From assembly GCA_017882505.1 (NCBI GenBank), contig JADGPJ010000023.1, positions 1 to 34,666 of the forward strand: a DNA stretch of 34,666 nucleotides. Direction: 5' to 3'. Positions 20,750 through 29,267 of this stretch are shown here, piece by piece. Source of the DNA: Solirubrobacterales bacterium. GTDB taxonomy: Bacteria; Actinomycetota; Thermoleophilia; Solirubrobacterales; 70-9. A program made the position numbers and the translations under genes. The stretch's first letter is position 1; the number at the start of each line of letters is the position of its first letter. Below the pieces are notes generated by a model. The model did not search any database and was not told where the DNA came from. It was given only the letters and a program-made list of their open reading frames with translations.

Positions 20750-21550
20750 CTACCTCTTGTCCTTCTGGCCGGCGGCGACGTTGGCCGCCGCCTTCTGGCC
20801 AGCCTTGCCGCTTGCGATCTTCACCGCGATGCCGGGACTGGCAAGCCCGAAGTGGGCGAGCAGGCGCTGCTGAATCGGCGCCACCGCCAGCTCGACCTTG
20901 TTCTGCTCGATCGCCGTCACCACCGCGTCGGCCACCTGTTGGGGAGAGCCGGTCCCGAGGCCGGGCAGTACGTCGGCACCGGAGTCCGCGTACATGCCCG
21001 CTTCGCGGATCGTTCCCGGCGAGACGATCGAGACGCCTACACCGAGGGGGTTCAGGTCCGCACGCAGCCCAAGCGCGAAGCCGCGCAGGCCGAACTTCGT
21101 CGCGTTGTAGACCGAAGAGAGGGGGGTCGCCGACTTACCCGAGAGCGAGGCGACGAAGACCATGTGGCCGGAGCCCTTCGCCAGCATTCCCGGCTCCATC
21201 GCCCGGGCCAGCAGCATCGGCGCCTCGAGGTTCACTCGCAAGGCTCCGCTCAGCTCGTCGGCGCTGAAATCAGGTAGCCGTCCGGTTCCCGGCAGCCCCG
21301 CGTTGGCGAGGAGGATGTCGACCGCGCCGACTTCGGCGGCCAGCTTCTCCGCGGCACCCGGCTCGGCGAGGTCGGCCGCGAAGACGCGGTGACCGTCGCC
21401 GGGCAGCTCGGCGGCGAGCGCCTCGAGCGCCTCGAGCTTGCGGCCGCTCAGGGCCAGGCTGACGCCGCGCTGGGCGAGGGCGACGGCGATCGCTCGGCCG
21501 AGACCTCCGGTGGCGCCCGTTAGAAGTGCTGTGCGGCCGGCAAGTTCCAT
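20750..21550 (-). CDS. SDR-family NAD(P)-dependent oxidoreductase
   Basis: A classical short-chain dehydrogenase of 266 residues from this start. It has the cofactor motif TGATGGLG, an ANAGLPG (NNAG-like) block, SLSGK with the catalytic Ser, and YNATKFGLRGF as the YxxxK pair. SGRKLEAL after the second strand suggests NADP(H) preference. The C-terminal 30 residues are Lys/Ala-rich. An in-frame TTG four codons upstream overlaps TAGCTT, the likely -10 element, so ATG (MELAGRTALL) is preferred and would be leaderless. It is 24 bases upstream of acnA on the same strand, so it probably leads that operon. The substrate is unknown. Confidence 0.9.
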   Translation of the reverse strand: MELAGRTALLTGATGGLGRAIAVALAQRGVSLALSGRKLEALEALAAELPGDGHRVFAADLAEPGAAEKLAAEVGAVDILLANAGLPGTGRLPDFSADELSGALRVNLEAPMLLARAMEPGMLAKGSGHMVFVASLSGKSATPLSSVYNATKFGLRGFALGLRADLNPLGVGVSIVSPGTIREAGMYADSGADVLPGLGTGSPQQVADAVVTAIEQNKVELAVAPIQQRLLAHFGLASPGIAVKIASGKAGQKAAANVAAGQKDKR

Positions 21551-21560
21551 CCCAAAAGCC

Positions 21561-21566
21561 AAGCTA
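21561..21566 (-). promoter_or_regulatory. Putative -10 element (TAGCTT) for the SDR-acnA operon
   Basis: On the minus strand TAGCTT stands 10 nt before the chosen ATG, with no Shine-Dalgarno. It overlaps the alternative TTG start, which argues against that start being used. Confidence 0.45.
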
Positions 21567-21679
21567 GCAGCCGTGCTGCCGACAGGAATCTGGGATGCAA
21601 GTGCGAAAGGCGACTAAATGTCTGCGTTTGATGAGCAAAGCTCCGGGCGATGCTCTATGCTGCCGCGAGTTCGTAGAAC

Positions 21680-21820
21680 CGAAACGCCGAGTCCCAAGCG
21701 CCAAAGGGCGCAGAGGGAACGGGGGAACCACGTTTTCGGGGCTAACCCACCTGGTTCAGGTGAGAGCGCAGGCTCCTTTCGCGCTAGCCCGACAGCTAAC
21801 CCCGTAGGCCGACAAAGGAG
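21680..21820 (+). promoter_or_regulatory. c-di-AMP riboswitch (ydaO/yuaA leader)
   Basis: The leader contains the conserved blocks of the ydaO/yuaA class in order: GCCGAGTCC at the 5' side, GGGGGAACCA (21721-21730), CGGGGCTAACCC, the variable hairpin CACCTGGTTCAGGTG, then AGCCCGACAGCTAACCCCGT and AGGC. These riboswitches bind cyclic di-AMP and generally turn expression off. In actinobacteria they commonly precede secreted cell-wall hydrolases, as here. The ribosome site AAAGGAG (21814-21820) follows the last conserved block directly, so control could be at translation or termination. A TATGCT box at 21656-21661 may be the promoter -10. The boundaries are approximate. Confidence 0.88.
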
Positions 21821-21826
21821 ATCGGT

Positions 21827-22384
21827 TTGCTTTTCAAGTTCAACTTCAAGGCGGGGCTGGCGATGCTCGTGGCCCTGGCTGCCATTGCCGTGGTTGCTCC
21901 AGGCAGCGCCTCCGCCAAGTGCACCACCGGCGGCGTGACGCCGGCCGAAATCGACATCTGCACCCCGACCGCGAAAGCACGGCTGCTGCCGACCGGGGAA
22001 CTGATCCCGCCCATGAGCGCGCCTCCCCGCGTCAAGTCCGTGATCGAAGCCGCCAACAAGATCCGCACCAAGCCCTACATCTGGGGTGGGGGCCACGCCC
22101 GCTGGTGGGATCGCGGCTACGACTGCTCCGGCTCGGTCAGCTTCGCCCTGCACGGCGGTGAATTCATCGAAACTCCGATGCCATCCGGTCCGATGGAGAA
22201 GTGGGGCCTGACGGGCGAAGGACGCTGGATCACGGTCTACGCCAACGCCGGCCACGCCTACGCCGTGATCGCCGGCGTCCGCCTCGACACCTCCGGCGAC
22301 GAAGGCGGCGAAACCGGTCCCAGGTGGCACACGGAACTGCGGGACAACGTCGGCTACATCGCCCGGCATCCCGCCGGTTACTAG
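21827..22384 (+). CDS. Secreted NlpC/P60-like protein under c-di-AMP riboswitch
   Basis: A 185-residue exported protein. Residues 1-30 are a Sec signal peptide (MLFKFNFKAGLAMLVALAAI, cleavage near SASAK). The mature part resembles an NlpC/P60-type papain-like peptidoglycan hydrolase: YIWGGGHARWWDRGYDCSGSVSFAL holds the candidate catalytic Cys, and NAGHAYAVIAGVRLDT holds the candidate His. The third polar residue is not obvious. TTG is the start: AAAGGAG lies 7 nt upstream and the signal peptide begins there. It is preceded by a c-di-AMP riboswitch, which links it to wall turnover or osmotic control. It lacks SH3 or LysM domains. The NlpC/P60 call rests on these blocks and on the riboswitch context. 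Confidence 0.8.
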   Translation: MLFKFNFKAGLAMLVALAAIAVVAPGSASAKCTTGGVTPAEIDICTPTAKARLLPTGELIPPMSAPPRVKSVIEAANKIRTKPYIWGGGHARWWDRGYDCSGSVSFALHGGEFIETPMPSGPMEKWGLTGEGRWITVYANAGHAYAVIAGVRLDTSGDEGGETGPRWHTELRDNVGYIARHPAGY

Positions 22385-22531
22385 AAGGGTCCGAGTGGGA
22401 GGGAGTCTCCTCCTTTCGGTCCAACTCTCCGTACTCCGCCCCGTCTAAGCCGCCCCGGCCACTTTGTCCTTGCATTCCCGGCCCGCTCGGATAACGTCAG
22501 GCACGTAGCCGACTCACCGCCCGACATCCGC

Positions 22532-23539
22532 TTGGCAGGCCTCACCAAGAAGTACGGCGAGGTGGTTGCGGTTGCGGGAATAGACCTCGAGATCGCCCGC
22601 GGTGAGTTCTTCACCATGCTCGGCCCGTCGGGCTCCGGCAAGACCACCACCCTGCGGATGATCGCCGGCTTCGAGGACCCGAGCGCGGGCACGATCGAGC
22701 TCGCGGGCGAGGACGTCAGCGGCGTCCCCCCCTACGACCGCGCCGTCAACACCGTCTTCCAGGATTACGCGCTGTTCCCTCACATGACCGTCGGCGACAA
22801 CGTCGCCTACGGCCTGAAGGTAGCCGGTGTGGACAAATCCGAGCGCGCCAAGCGCCGCGACGAGGCGCTGGAGATGGTCCGCCTGCCCGGCTACGCCGAG
22901 CGCAAGCCGAGCGAGCTCTCCGGCGGTCAGCGCCAGCGCGTCGCCCTGGCTCGGGCGATCGTCAACCGGCCCAAGGTGCTGCTGCTCGACGAGCCGCTGG
23001 GAGCACTCGACCTGAAGCTGCGCGAGCAGATGCAGATCGAGTTGAAGACGATCCAGCGCGAGGTCGGCATCACCTTCGTCTACGTCACCCACGATCAGGA
23101 CGAGGCGCTGACGATGAGCGACCGGATCGCGGTCTTCAGCGAGGGGCGGATCGAGCAGGTCAGCCCCCCCCAGGAGCTCTACGAGCACCCGGTCAACGAG
23201 TTCGTCGCCGGCTTCGTCGGCGTCTCGAACGTGATCGAGCGCGACGGCAAGCGGCTGACGATCCGGCCCGAGAAGATCGAGCTGCTGGACTCAACCGCAG
23301 CCCCGGGTGGCCTCCACAGCGAGCGCGGCAAGGTTGTCGAGGTCGCCTACGCGGGAATGGTCACGCGCTACACCGTGGCGCTCGACGCCGGCGGAACGCT
23401 TCAACTGGTCAGGCAGAACGTGGACAGCGCGTCTTCGGGCGCGCTGCCCGAGCAGGGAAAGGAAGTACTCGTGGGCTGGCGACCGGAGCACGCGGCCTCC
23501 GTCCACGGCAAATCGACGAATGAGGAGGAAGCATCATGA
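22532..23539 (+). CDS. potA: Polyamine-type ABC transporter ATP-binding protein
   Basis: A 335-residue ATPase of the PotA/FbpC kind that energises import. It carries Walker A GPSGSGKTTT (31-40), Q-loop VFQDYALFPHMTV, signature LSGGQRQRVALARA (from 129), Walker B VLLLDEPLGALD, the H-loop VTHDQDEA, and a C-terminal TOBE domain (FVGVSNVIERDGK to the end). TTG is the only standard start in frame, but it has no ribosome site. The frame stays open upstream through PPDIR, residues that fit PotA N-termini, so the true start may be the nonstandard GTA at 22505. It overlaps potD by ATGA and heads the four-gene operon. Confidence 0.92.
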   Translation: MAGLTKKYGEVVAVAGIDLEIARGEFFTMLGPSGSGKTTTLRMIAGFEDPSAGTIELAGEDVSGVPPYDRAVNTVFQDYALFPHMTVGDNVAYGLKVAGVDKSERAKRRDEALEMVRLPGYAERKPSELSGGQRQRVALARAIVNRPKVLLLDEPLGALDLKLREQMQIELKTIQREVGITFVYVTHDQDEALTMSDRIAVFSEGRIEQVSPPQELYEHPVNEFVAGFVGVSNVIERDGKRLTIRPEKIELLDSTAAPGGLHSERGKVVEVAYAGMVTRYTVALDAGGTLQLVRQNVDSASSGALPEQGKEVLVGWRPEHAASVHGKSTNEEEAS

Positions 23540-24729
23540 GGAGAAGGGACGCTCACCCCGCCCGAACGGCGTGGCTCATAGTTGGGGGCCTGCTCGCGTT
23601 CATGCTCGTCCTCGCCGGCTGCGGTGGCTCCAGCAGCAGCAGCAGCTCCGGCGGCGAAGAACTGCAGAAGCTCGGCAAGGGTGAGGGTCAGCTCAACCTG
23701 ATCTCGTGGGCCGGCTACGTCGAACCGGAATGGACGAAACCGTTCGAACAGGAAAGCGGTTGCAAGGTCAACGACAAGGTCGCCGGAACCTCCGACGAAA
23801 TGGTCGACCTGATGAAATCCGGCCAGTACGACGGCGTCTCCGCCTCCGGCAACGCCACCGCGCGGCTCGTCGCCGCGAACCAGGTCGACCCGGTCAACGT
23901 CAGCCTCGTCCCCAACTACAAGACGGTCTTCCCGGACCTCAAGAACCAGCCTTACAACACCTTCGAAGGGGTCCACTACGGGATCCCGCACGGCCGCGGC
24001 GCCAACCTCCTGATGTGGAACTCCAACAGCGTCAAGCCCGCCCCGACCTCCTGGAACGTGATGTTCGACCCGCAGATGGCCGCCAAGTACAAGGGCAAGA
24101 TCAGCCAGTACGACGACCCGATGTCGATCGCCGAAGCGGCGGTCTACCTGAAGTTCCACGAACCGGCCCTGGAAATCGAAAACCCCTACGAGCTGAACGA
24201 AGAACAGTTCGAAGCGGCGGTCGGCCTGCTCAAGGAACAGCGGCCAAACGTCGGCGAATACTGGTCTGACGCGGCCAAGCAGATCCAGGCGTTCGGCAGC
24301 GGCGACGACGAACTCGGCACGACCTGGCAGTACCAGTACTTCGCGCTCCAGGAAGAAGGCGTGCCGGTGGCAGCAAGCCCGGCCAGCCAGGGCTTCCTGC
24401 CCAAGGAGGGCGCGACGGGATGGTCGGACACCTGGATGATCAGCTCCAAGGCCAAACATCCCAACTGCATGTACATGTGGATGAACTACATCATCTCCCC
24501 GAAAGCCAACGCCGAGGTCGCGGAATACTTCGGCGAGGCGCCGGCGCAGAGCCTTGCTTGCGAAGAAACCGCGAACAAGAACTTCTGCACGGAGTACCAC
24601 GCCGACAACCCGGCGTTCTGGAAGCGGGTCTACTACTGGGAGACCCCGCTCGCCGAATGCGGCAACGGTGAAGAAAATTGCATGGACTACAACGACTGGG
24701 TCAAAGCCTGGACCTCGATCAAAGGCTAG
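23536..24729 (+). CDS. potD: Extracellular polyamine-type solute-binding lipoprotein
   Basis: A 397-residue binding lipoprotein. The N-terminus is basic with a hydrophobic run and the lipobox LAGC, followed by a Ser-rich tether (GGSSSSSSSGG) that spaces the domain from the membrane. The mature protein shows PotD-family features: LNLISWAGYVEPEW, the hinge around YDGVSASGNATARLV, HYGIPHGRGANLLMWNSN, and the C-terminal helical part with PNCMYMWMNYIISPKANAEVAEYFGEAPA. The substrate is spermidine/putrescine-like by family and operon order, but related proteins bind other amines or small acids. Ten or so GAA-rich stretches give slightly lower GC than potA. It is translationally coupled to potA. Confidence 0.92.
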   Translation: MRRRDAHPARTAWLIVGGLLAFMLVLAGCGGSSSSSSSGGEELQKLGKGEGQLNLISWAGYVEPEWTKPFEQESGCKVNDKVAGTSDEMVDLMKSGQYDGVSASGNATARLVAANQVDPVNVSLVPNYKTVFPDLKNQPYNTFEGVHYGIPHGRGANLLMWNSNSVKPAPTSWNVMFDPQMAAKYKGKISQYDDPMSIAEAAVYLKFHEPALEIENPYELNEEQFEAAVGLLKEQRPNVGEYWSDAAKQIQAFGSGDDELGTTWQYQYFALQEEGVPVAASPASQGFLPKEGATGWSDTWMISSKAKHPNCMYMWMNYIISPKANAEVAEYFGEAPAQSLACEETANKNFCTEYHADNPAFWKRVYYWETPLAECGNGEENCMDYNDWVKAWTSIKG

Positions 24730-24747
24730 GCGTTCCGGTCACTGTCC

Positions 24748-25635
24748 ATGACGACTGAAGCAGTCGTCTCGAAGAGGCCGGCGGGCCGCAAGCTCGCCGG
24801 CCTCTTCCACGGTCGTCCCCGCCTCCAGGTCGGGGCGCTGCTGGCCGGGCCCACCGCCTGGCTTGTCGTCCTCTACCTGGGATCCCTGACGGTCCTGCTG
24901 GTAACCGCCTTCTGGACCGTCGACCCGCTCAGCGGCGAAGTCATCAAGGGCTTCAGCGTCGAAAACTTCGAATCCCTGGTCAACGAACCCGTCTACCGGG
25001 ACATCGTCTGGCGGACCGTGCGAACGGCGATCATGGTGACCCTCACCGACGCCGTAATCGCCTTCCCGATCGCCTTCTACATGGCCAAGGTTGCGGGTCG
25101 TCGCGGCAAGGCGATCCTCGTAATCGCGGTGCTGATGCCGCTCTGGTCCAGCTACCTGGTCAAGGTCCTCTCCTGGCGAACGATGCTCTCCCAGGACGGC
25201 ATCATCAACTGGGCGCTCAACCCGCTCGGCCTGCACGGGCCCGGCTACGGACTGACCGCCGTCTGGCTGGTGATGAGCTACCTCTGGCTGCCGTACATGA
25301 TCCTGCCGATCTACGCCGGCCTCGAGCGCATCCCGAACTCGCTGATCAGCGCCTCCGAGGATCTCGGCGCCTCGCCGTTCACGACCTTCCGGCGGGTGAT
25401 CCTGCCACTCGCCTTTCCCGCCGTGGTCGCCGGCTCGATCTTCACCTTCTCCCTCACCCTGGGCGACTTCATCACCGTCAGGTTGGTCTCCAACAGCCAG
25501 TTCATCGGCAACGTGATCGCGTCTTCGATCACCAACGACCTGCCCTTCGCGGCGGCGCTGGCGCTGGTCCCGATCGTCGTCATGATCGCCTACCTATCCG
25601 TGGCCCGGAAGCTCGGCGCCTTCGAGCACATCTGA
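24748..25635 (+). CDS. potB: Polyamine-type ABC transporter permease
   Basis: A 295-residue permease with six predicted membrane helices, the first at VGALLAGPTAWLVVLYLGSL. The cytoplasmic EAA loop that contacts the ATPase is SASEDLGASPFTTFRRVILPLAFPAV split around the conserved Gly. Of the two permeases this is the PotB-like one by order and by its long first periplasmic part (DPLSGEVIKGFSVENFESLV). It begins 18 bases after potD and its stop overlaps the potC start (TGATG). Its N-terminus carries about 30 hydrophilic residues before the first helix. Confidence 0.92.
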   Translation: MTTEAVVSKRPAGRKLAGLFHGRPRLQVGALLAGPTAWLVVLYLGSLTVLLVTAFWTVDPLSGEVIKGFSVENFESLVNEPVYRDIVWRTVRTAIMVTLTDAVIAFPIAFYMAKVAGRRGKAILVIAVLMPLWSSYLVKVLSWRTMLSQDGIINWALNPLGLHGPGYGLTAVWLVMSYLWLPYMILPIYAGLERIPNSLISASEDLGASPFTTFRRVILPLAFPAVVAGSIFTFSLTLGDFITVRLVSNSQFIGNVIASSITNDLPFAAALALVPIVVMIAYLSVARKLGAFEHI

Positions 25636-26486
25636 TGAGGCTCTCGCGACGGGCAAGAGGGCTGCTGCGGACCGCCGTGGGCGTCGGCCTCGCCTTCATC
25701 TACATCCCGCTGATCGTGATCGGGATCTACGCCTTCAACTCGAGCAAGATCCTCAAGTGGCCGCCGCCGGGCCTGACCCTGGACTGGTTCACGAAGGCCT
25801 TCGAAAGCGAATCGGCCCGCGAATCCCTTCTCACCTCGATCGAGGCCGGCCTGATCGCCACCGCGATCGCGCTGCTGCTCGGCACCCTTGCGGCGATGGC
25901 CGTCGCCCGCCACCGCTTCTTCGGCCGCGAGACGATCTCGTTCCTGGTGATCCTGCCGATCGCCCTGCCGGGCATCGTCACCGGCGTCGCCCTCAGCAAT
26001 ACCTTCACCCAGGTGCTCGGCATCCCGCTCAGCCTGCTGACGGTGATCGTCGGCCACGCCACCTTCTGCATCGTCGTCATCTACAACAACGTCGTCGCCC
26101 GCCTGCGCCGCACCTCCGGCTCCTTCGAGGAGGCCTCGGCCGACCTCGGTGCCCACACCTGGCAGACCTTCCGCTTCGTCACCTTCCCGAGCATGAAAAC
26201 GGCCCTCGCCGCCGGCGCCCTGCTCGCCTTCGCCCTCTCCTTCGACGAGATCATCGTCACCACGTTCACGATCGGCGCCGGCGAAGAAACCCTGCCGATC
26301 TGGATCTTCCGCAACCTCTTCCGCCCCAACCAGCTCCCGATCGTCGACGCCGTCGCCGTAATCGTGATCCTGATCTCGATCATCCCCGTCTACCTGGCCC
26401 ACCGCCTCAGCCGCGAAGAGGGCGGAGCCGCCGCTGGCAAAGGGGGCGGCGCGGCCGACATAGCCGAGGTGACCGCAGCTCCTTAG
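25635..26486 (+). CDS. potC: Polyamine-type ABC transporter permease
   Basis: A 283-residue permease with six membrane helices, PotC-like. The first helix (GVGLAFIYIPLIVIGIYAFN) is followed by the conserved FNSSKILKWPPPGLTLDWF, a PotC-family signature. The EAA loop is EEASADLGAHTWQTFRFVTF. The C-terminal tail is Gly/Ala-rich and unconserved. It is coupled to potB by TGATG and is the last gene of the operon; a GC-rich hairpin lies in the following convergent gap. Confidence 0.92.
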   Translation: MRLSRRARGLLRTAVGVGLAFIYIPLIVIGIYAFNSSKILKWPPPGLTLDWFTKAFESESARESLLTSIEAGLIATAIALLLGTLAAMAVARHRFFGRETISFLVILPIALPGIVTGVALSNTFTQVLGIPLSLLTVIVGHATFCIVVIYNNVVARLRRTSGSFEEASADLGAHTWQTFRFVTFPSMKTALAAGALLAFALSFDEIIVTTFTIGAGEETLPIWIFRNLFRPNQLPIVDAVAVIVILISIIPVYLAHRLSREEGGAAAGKGGGAADIAEVTAAP

Positions 26487-26552
26487 GGCTGGTGTGAGCG
26501 TCGGGCTTCGCCTCGTCGCGCCAGGTGAGCCGGCGAAAATCCCAGCGAAATG

Positions 26553-26573
26553 GGAGGGGTACCCGACCCCTCC
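26553..26573. terminator. Hairpin between potC and the carboxylase beta gene
   Basis: Arms GGAGGGGT and ACCCCTCC, eight bases each, enclose a five-base loop. It lies between two convergent stop codons and could serve both strands. There is no T-run, so it may rely on hairpin strength or Rho. Confidence 0.45.
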
Positions 26574-26586
26574 ACCCGGCCGATCG

Positions 26587-28155
26587 CTACAGCGGGATGT
26601 TCCCGTGCTTGCGCTTCGGCTGCGCCACCCGCTTGCTCTGCAGCATCCGCAGCGCTTTGATCAGCTTCGGCCTGGTCTGCCGCGGCTCGATCACGTCGTC
26701 GATGTAGCCCCGCTCCGCCGCCGAGTAGGGGTTGGCGAAGTGGGCTTTGTAGTCGTCGATCAGTTTCTGGCGACGCTCGTCGGGGGTCGGCGAGGTGGCG
26801 ATGTCTTTGCGGTAGATGATGTTGACGGCGCCCTCGGGGCCCATCACGGCGATCTCGGCGGTCGGCCAGGCAACGTTGAAGTCGGCCAGCATGTGCTTCG
26901 AGTTCATCACGTCGTAGGCGCCGCCGTAGGCCTTGCGGGTGACGACGGTGAGCTTCGGCACCGTCGCCTCGGTGAAGGCATAGAGCAGCTTGGCGCCGTG
27001 GCGGATGATCCCGTTCCACTCCTGGTCGGTGCCGGGCAGGAAGCCGGGGACGTCGGTGAAGGTGACGATCGGGACGTTGTAGGCGTCGCAGGTGCGGACG
27101 AAGCGAGCCGCCTTCTCGGAGGCCTCGATGTCGAGCACCCCCGCGAGGTAGGCGGGCTGGTTGCCGACGACGCCGATCGGATAGCCGTCGAGCCGCGAGA
27201 AGCCGCAGACGATGTTCTTGGCGAAGTGTTCGTGAACCTCGAAGAACTCCTCGTCGTCGACGACCCGGGCGATCACGTCGCGCATGTCGTAGGGCTTGGA
27301 GGGATCGTCGGGGACGAGCGTGTCGAGCGCCTCGTCTTCGCGCTCGGGGTCGTCTGAGGGCTCGAACCGAGGCGGCGCCTCGAGGTTGTTCGAGGGCAGG
27401 AAGCTGAGCAGGTAGCGGGCGTCCTCGAGGCAGCTCTCCTCGTCCTCGGAGGCGAAGTGGGCGACGCCCGACTTGGTGTTGTGGCTCATCGCCCCGCCGA
27501 GCTCCTCGAACTCGACCTCCTCGCCGGTCACCGTCTTGATCACTTCGGGGCCGGTGATGAACATGTGGGAGGTCTCTTTGACCATGAAGATGAAGTCGGT
27601 CATCGCCGGCGAGTAGACGGCGCCGCCCGCACAGGGACCCATGATCAGGCTGATCTGCGGGATCACGCCCGAGCACTGGACGTTGCGGACGAAGACGTCG
27701 CCGTAGGCACCGAGGGAGACGACGCCCTCCTGGATCCTGGCGCCGCCGGAGTCGTTGATGCCGATCACCGGCGCCCCGACCTGGGCGGCGAGGTCCATCA
27801 CCTTGCACATCTTCTCCGCCATCACCTCGCCGAGGCTGCCGCCGAAGACGGTGAAGTCCTGCGAGAAGACGAAGACGGTGCGGCCGTCGATCGTGCCGTG
27901 GCCGGTGACCACGGCATCGCCCCAGGGCCGTTTTTTCTGCATTTCGAAGTCGTAGGTGCGATGACGGACGAAGGTGTCGAGCTCCTCGAAGGAGCCGGGG
28001 TCGAGCAGCTTCTCGACCCGCTCGCGCGCGGTCAGCTTGCCCTTCGCGTGCTGCTTCTCGACCGCCTCCTCGGAGGCGGAGTGGATCGCCGCCTCGCGCA
28101 GCTCGCGCAGGTAGGCGAGCTTCTCCTCGTGGGTGATCGGGTTTTTCTCGCGCAT
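26587..28155 (-). CDS. pccB: Acyl-CoA carboxylase beta (carboxyltransferase) subunit, propionyl type
   Basis: A 522-residue biotin-dependent carboxyltransferase that moves CO2 from biotin to an acyl-CoA. Both crotonase-like halves are present: [19 protein letters not shown] and [12 protein letters not shown] (N half, acyl-CoA oxyanion hole), then [28 protein letters not shown] split over the C half, and the family ending KHGNIPL. D415 in GGAYDVM is the position that I recall separating propionyl (Asp) from acetyl (Ile) carboxylases in Streptomyces, which favours propionyl-CoA. The biotinylated alpha subunit is not in the window. TAGAAT about 41 bases upstream may be its -10. Methylmalonyl-CoA produced here would feed the mutase encoded upstream on the same strand. 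Confidence 0.94.
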   Translation of the reverse strand: MREKNPITHEEKLAYLRELREAAIHSASEEAVEKQHAKGKLTARERVEKLLDPGSFEELDTFVRHRTYDFEMQKKRPWGDAVVTGHGTIDGRTVFVFSQDFTVFGGSLGEVMAEKMCKVMDLAAQVGAPVIGINDSGGARIQEGVVSLGAYGDVFVRNVQCSGVIPQISLIMGPCAGGAVYSPAMTDFIFMVKETSHMFITGPEVIKTVTGEEVEFEELGGAMSHNTKSGVAHFASEDEESCLEDARYLLSFLPSNNLEAPPRFEPSDDPEREDEALDTLVPDDPSKPYDMRDVIARVVDDEEFFEVHEHFAKNIVCGFSRLDGYPIGVVGNQPAYLAGVLDIEASEKAARFVRTCDAYNVPIVTFTDVPGFLPGTDQEWNGIIRHGAKLLYAFTEATVPKLTVVTRKAYGGAYDVMNSKHMLADFNVAWPTAEIAVMGPEGAVNIIYRKDIATSPTPDERRQKLIDDYKAHFANPYSAAERGYIDDVIEPRQTRPKLIKALRMLQSKRVAQPKRKHGNIPL

Positions 28156-28235
28156 GAAGGGGGTGCCGGAGCGGGGAGCTCTTGGGCGGCCGCGGGATTC
28201 TATTTAGGCGGGGCCGGCGGTGCCCCCAGACAGCC

Positions 28236-28261
28236 GAAGAGCCCGCTCGCGCGGGCCCTTC
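28236..28261 (-). terminator. Hairpin downstream of the secreted repeat protein gene
   Basis: As minus-strand RNA, GAAGGGCCCGC and GCGGGCUCUUC pair over 11 positions (one G-U) around a GCGA tetraloop. The plus-strand RNA would have an A-C mismatch instead, so the structure favours the minus direction. It starts 28 bases after the stop of the gene read on that strand. No U-run follows. Confidence 0.5.
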
Positions 28262-28288
28262 GAACAGCCTCGATGCTGCTTGGTGCGC

Positions 28289-28948
28289 CTAAAGTTCGGC
28301 GCAGACCGCGAAAGCGATGATGGACCAATCTCCGTATGGGCCGGCGCCGGTCTCGTGAGCGAATCCGGACCAGCCGGTCCGGGACGCGCCGGAAGAAGAC
28401 GGACTGGACCCGGTTACCGCAACATTGGCGAGTTCGCCGCTGAGCCGGACGCCGCCAGCGATGGCTTCCTTGCCGCTCGGGCAGTTGGCGGTCGCCGTCT
28501 TGTTCTGTTCAGCGTTTTCGACGCTGGCACTGTTCACGTAAGTGACGTTCTTGACCAGCTGGTAGTAGAGCGAGGTGGCGAGCTTGCCTCCGGTGACCGC
28601 TTCGCTGTCGAGTTTGGCCGCGGTCACAGCTTCGTTTGCGAGCGCGGTCGTCGCAACCGCCTTCTTGCCGATCTTGGCGCCGGTCACGGCACCATTGGCG
28701 ATCTTCGAGTTGATCACCGCGCCGGGCGCGATGTCGGCGCCGTTGATGCCGCCGTTCTTGATCTTGCCCGAGGTCACGGCCTGGGTCTTGATCTTGGCGT
28801 TCGTCACCGCCTGGTTGGCGATGTTGACCGCCTTGACCTGGCCGGGACCGAGTTTGCCGGCGGCGTAAGCCGTGCCGGCGAGGGCGACGAACAGCGCGAT
28901 GCAGGACAGGACGTTGGCTACCGAGAGGTGCCGCTTCAACATGTTCAC
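28289..28948 (-). CDS. Secreted protein with short AVT..KI repeats
   Basis: A 219-residue exported protein of unknown function. The N-terminus is a signal peptide or membrane anchor (SVANVLSCIALFVALAGTAYA). Residues about 32-120 consist of about ten imperfect 8- to 11-residue repeats of the form AVTxxKIxx (QAVTNAKIKT, QAVTSGKIKN, GAVINSKIAN, GAVTGAKIGK, EAVTAAKLDS, EAVTGGKLAT), which suggest a beta-solenoid or fibre-like stalk. The C-terminal 90 residues form a separate domain with two cysteines (TANCPSG and AVCAEL). Such N-termini and repeats are frequent in Thermoleophilia genomes as I know them. GTG is the first start; ATG two codons later is equally possible. A hairpin terminator follows. 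Confidence 0.82.
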   Translation of the reverse strand: MNMLKRHLSVANVLSCIALFVALAGTAYAAGKLGPGQVKAVNIANQAVTNAKIKTQAVTSGKIKNGGINGADIAPGAVINSKIANGAVTGAKIGKKAVATTALANEAVTAAKLDSEAVTGGKLATSLYYQLVKNVTYVNSASVENAEQNKTATANCPSGKEAIAGGVRLSGELANVAVTGSSPSSSGASRTGWSGFAHETGAGPYGDWSIIAFAVCAEL

Positions 28949-29024
28949 TCTCTGGACTCGCTTTCTGGGCCGGCTGCCGCCGGACGTCTAGGGGGGAATT
29001 GCAGGAGGGTCACCGCGAGGCGGG

Positions 29025-29234
29025 TCAGCTGAAGGGTCGCCGCTGCGGTTCCGCCAGGCGATCGAGGACGGCCTCGAGGTCGGCCGCGACCAGGCCGCTC
29101 TGCTCGTCGGCGCGGATCTCGACCCGGGTGCCGAAGCCCTTCTCGGCCATCGTCACCTCGAGTCCCTCGACGGCCTCGACCAGCTCCGCGAGCTCGGGCT
29201 CGGACTTCATCAGCGTCCTCGATGCCTCGATCAT
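29025..29234 (-). CDS. Small acidic protein, function unknown
   Basis: A 69-residue protein rich in Glu and Ala. Helical segments (EPELAELVEAVEGLEVTMAE and AADLEAVLDRLAEP) flank a short strand part (FGTRVEIRADEQSG). It has no signal peptide, membrane segment or recognised motif. Third codon positions are nearly all G or C, as in neighbouring genes, which argues for a real gene despite its size. ATG at MIEASRT is used; MKSEPEL eight codons later is an alternative. A perfect 22-base palindrome lies 33 bases upstream. Confidence 0.55.
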   Translation of the reverse strand: MIEASRTLMKSEPELAELVEAVEGLEVTMAEKGFGTRVEIRADEQSGLVAADLEAVLDRLAEPQRRPFS

Positions 29235-29267
29235 TGAGGCCCGCTTCCACTGCGGCGTGGCCGTTCC

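Noticed and set aside
23633-23650. AGC triplet repeat in potD.
   Set aside because: It encodes the Ser-rich tether that follows the lipobox, which is common in lipoproteins and not a notable repeat element.
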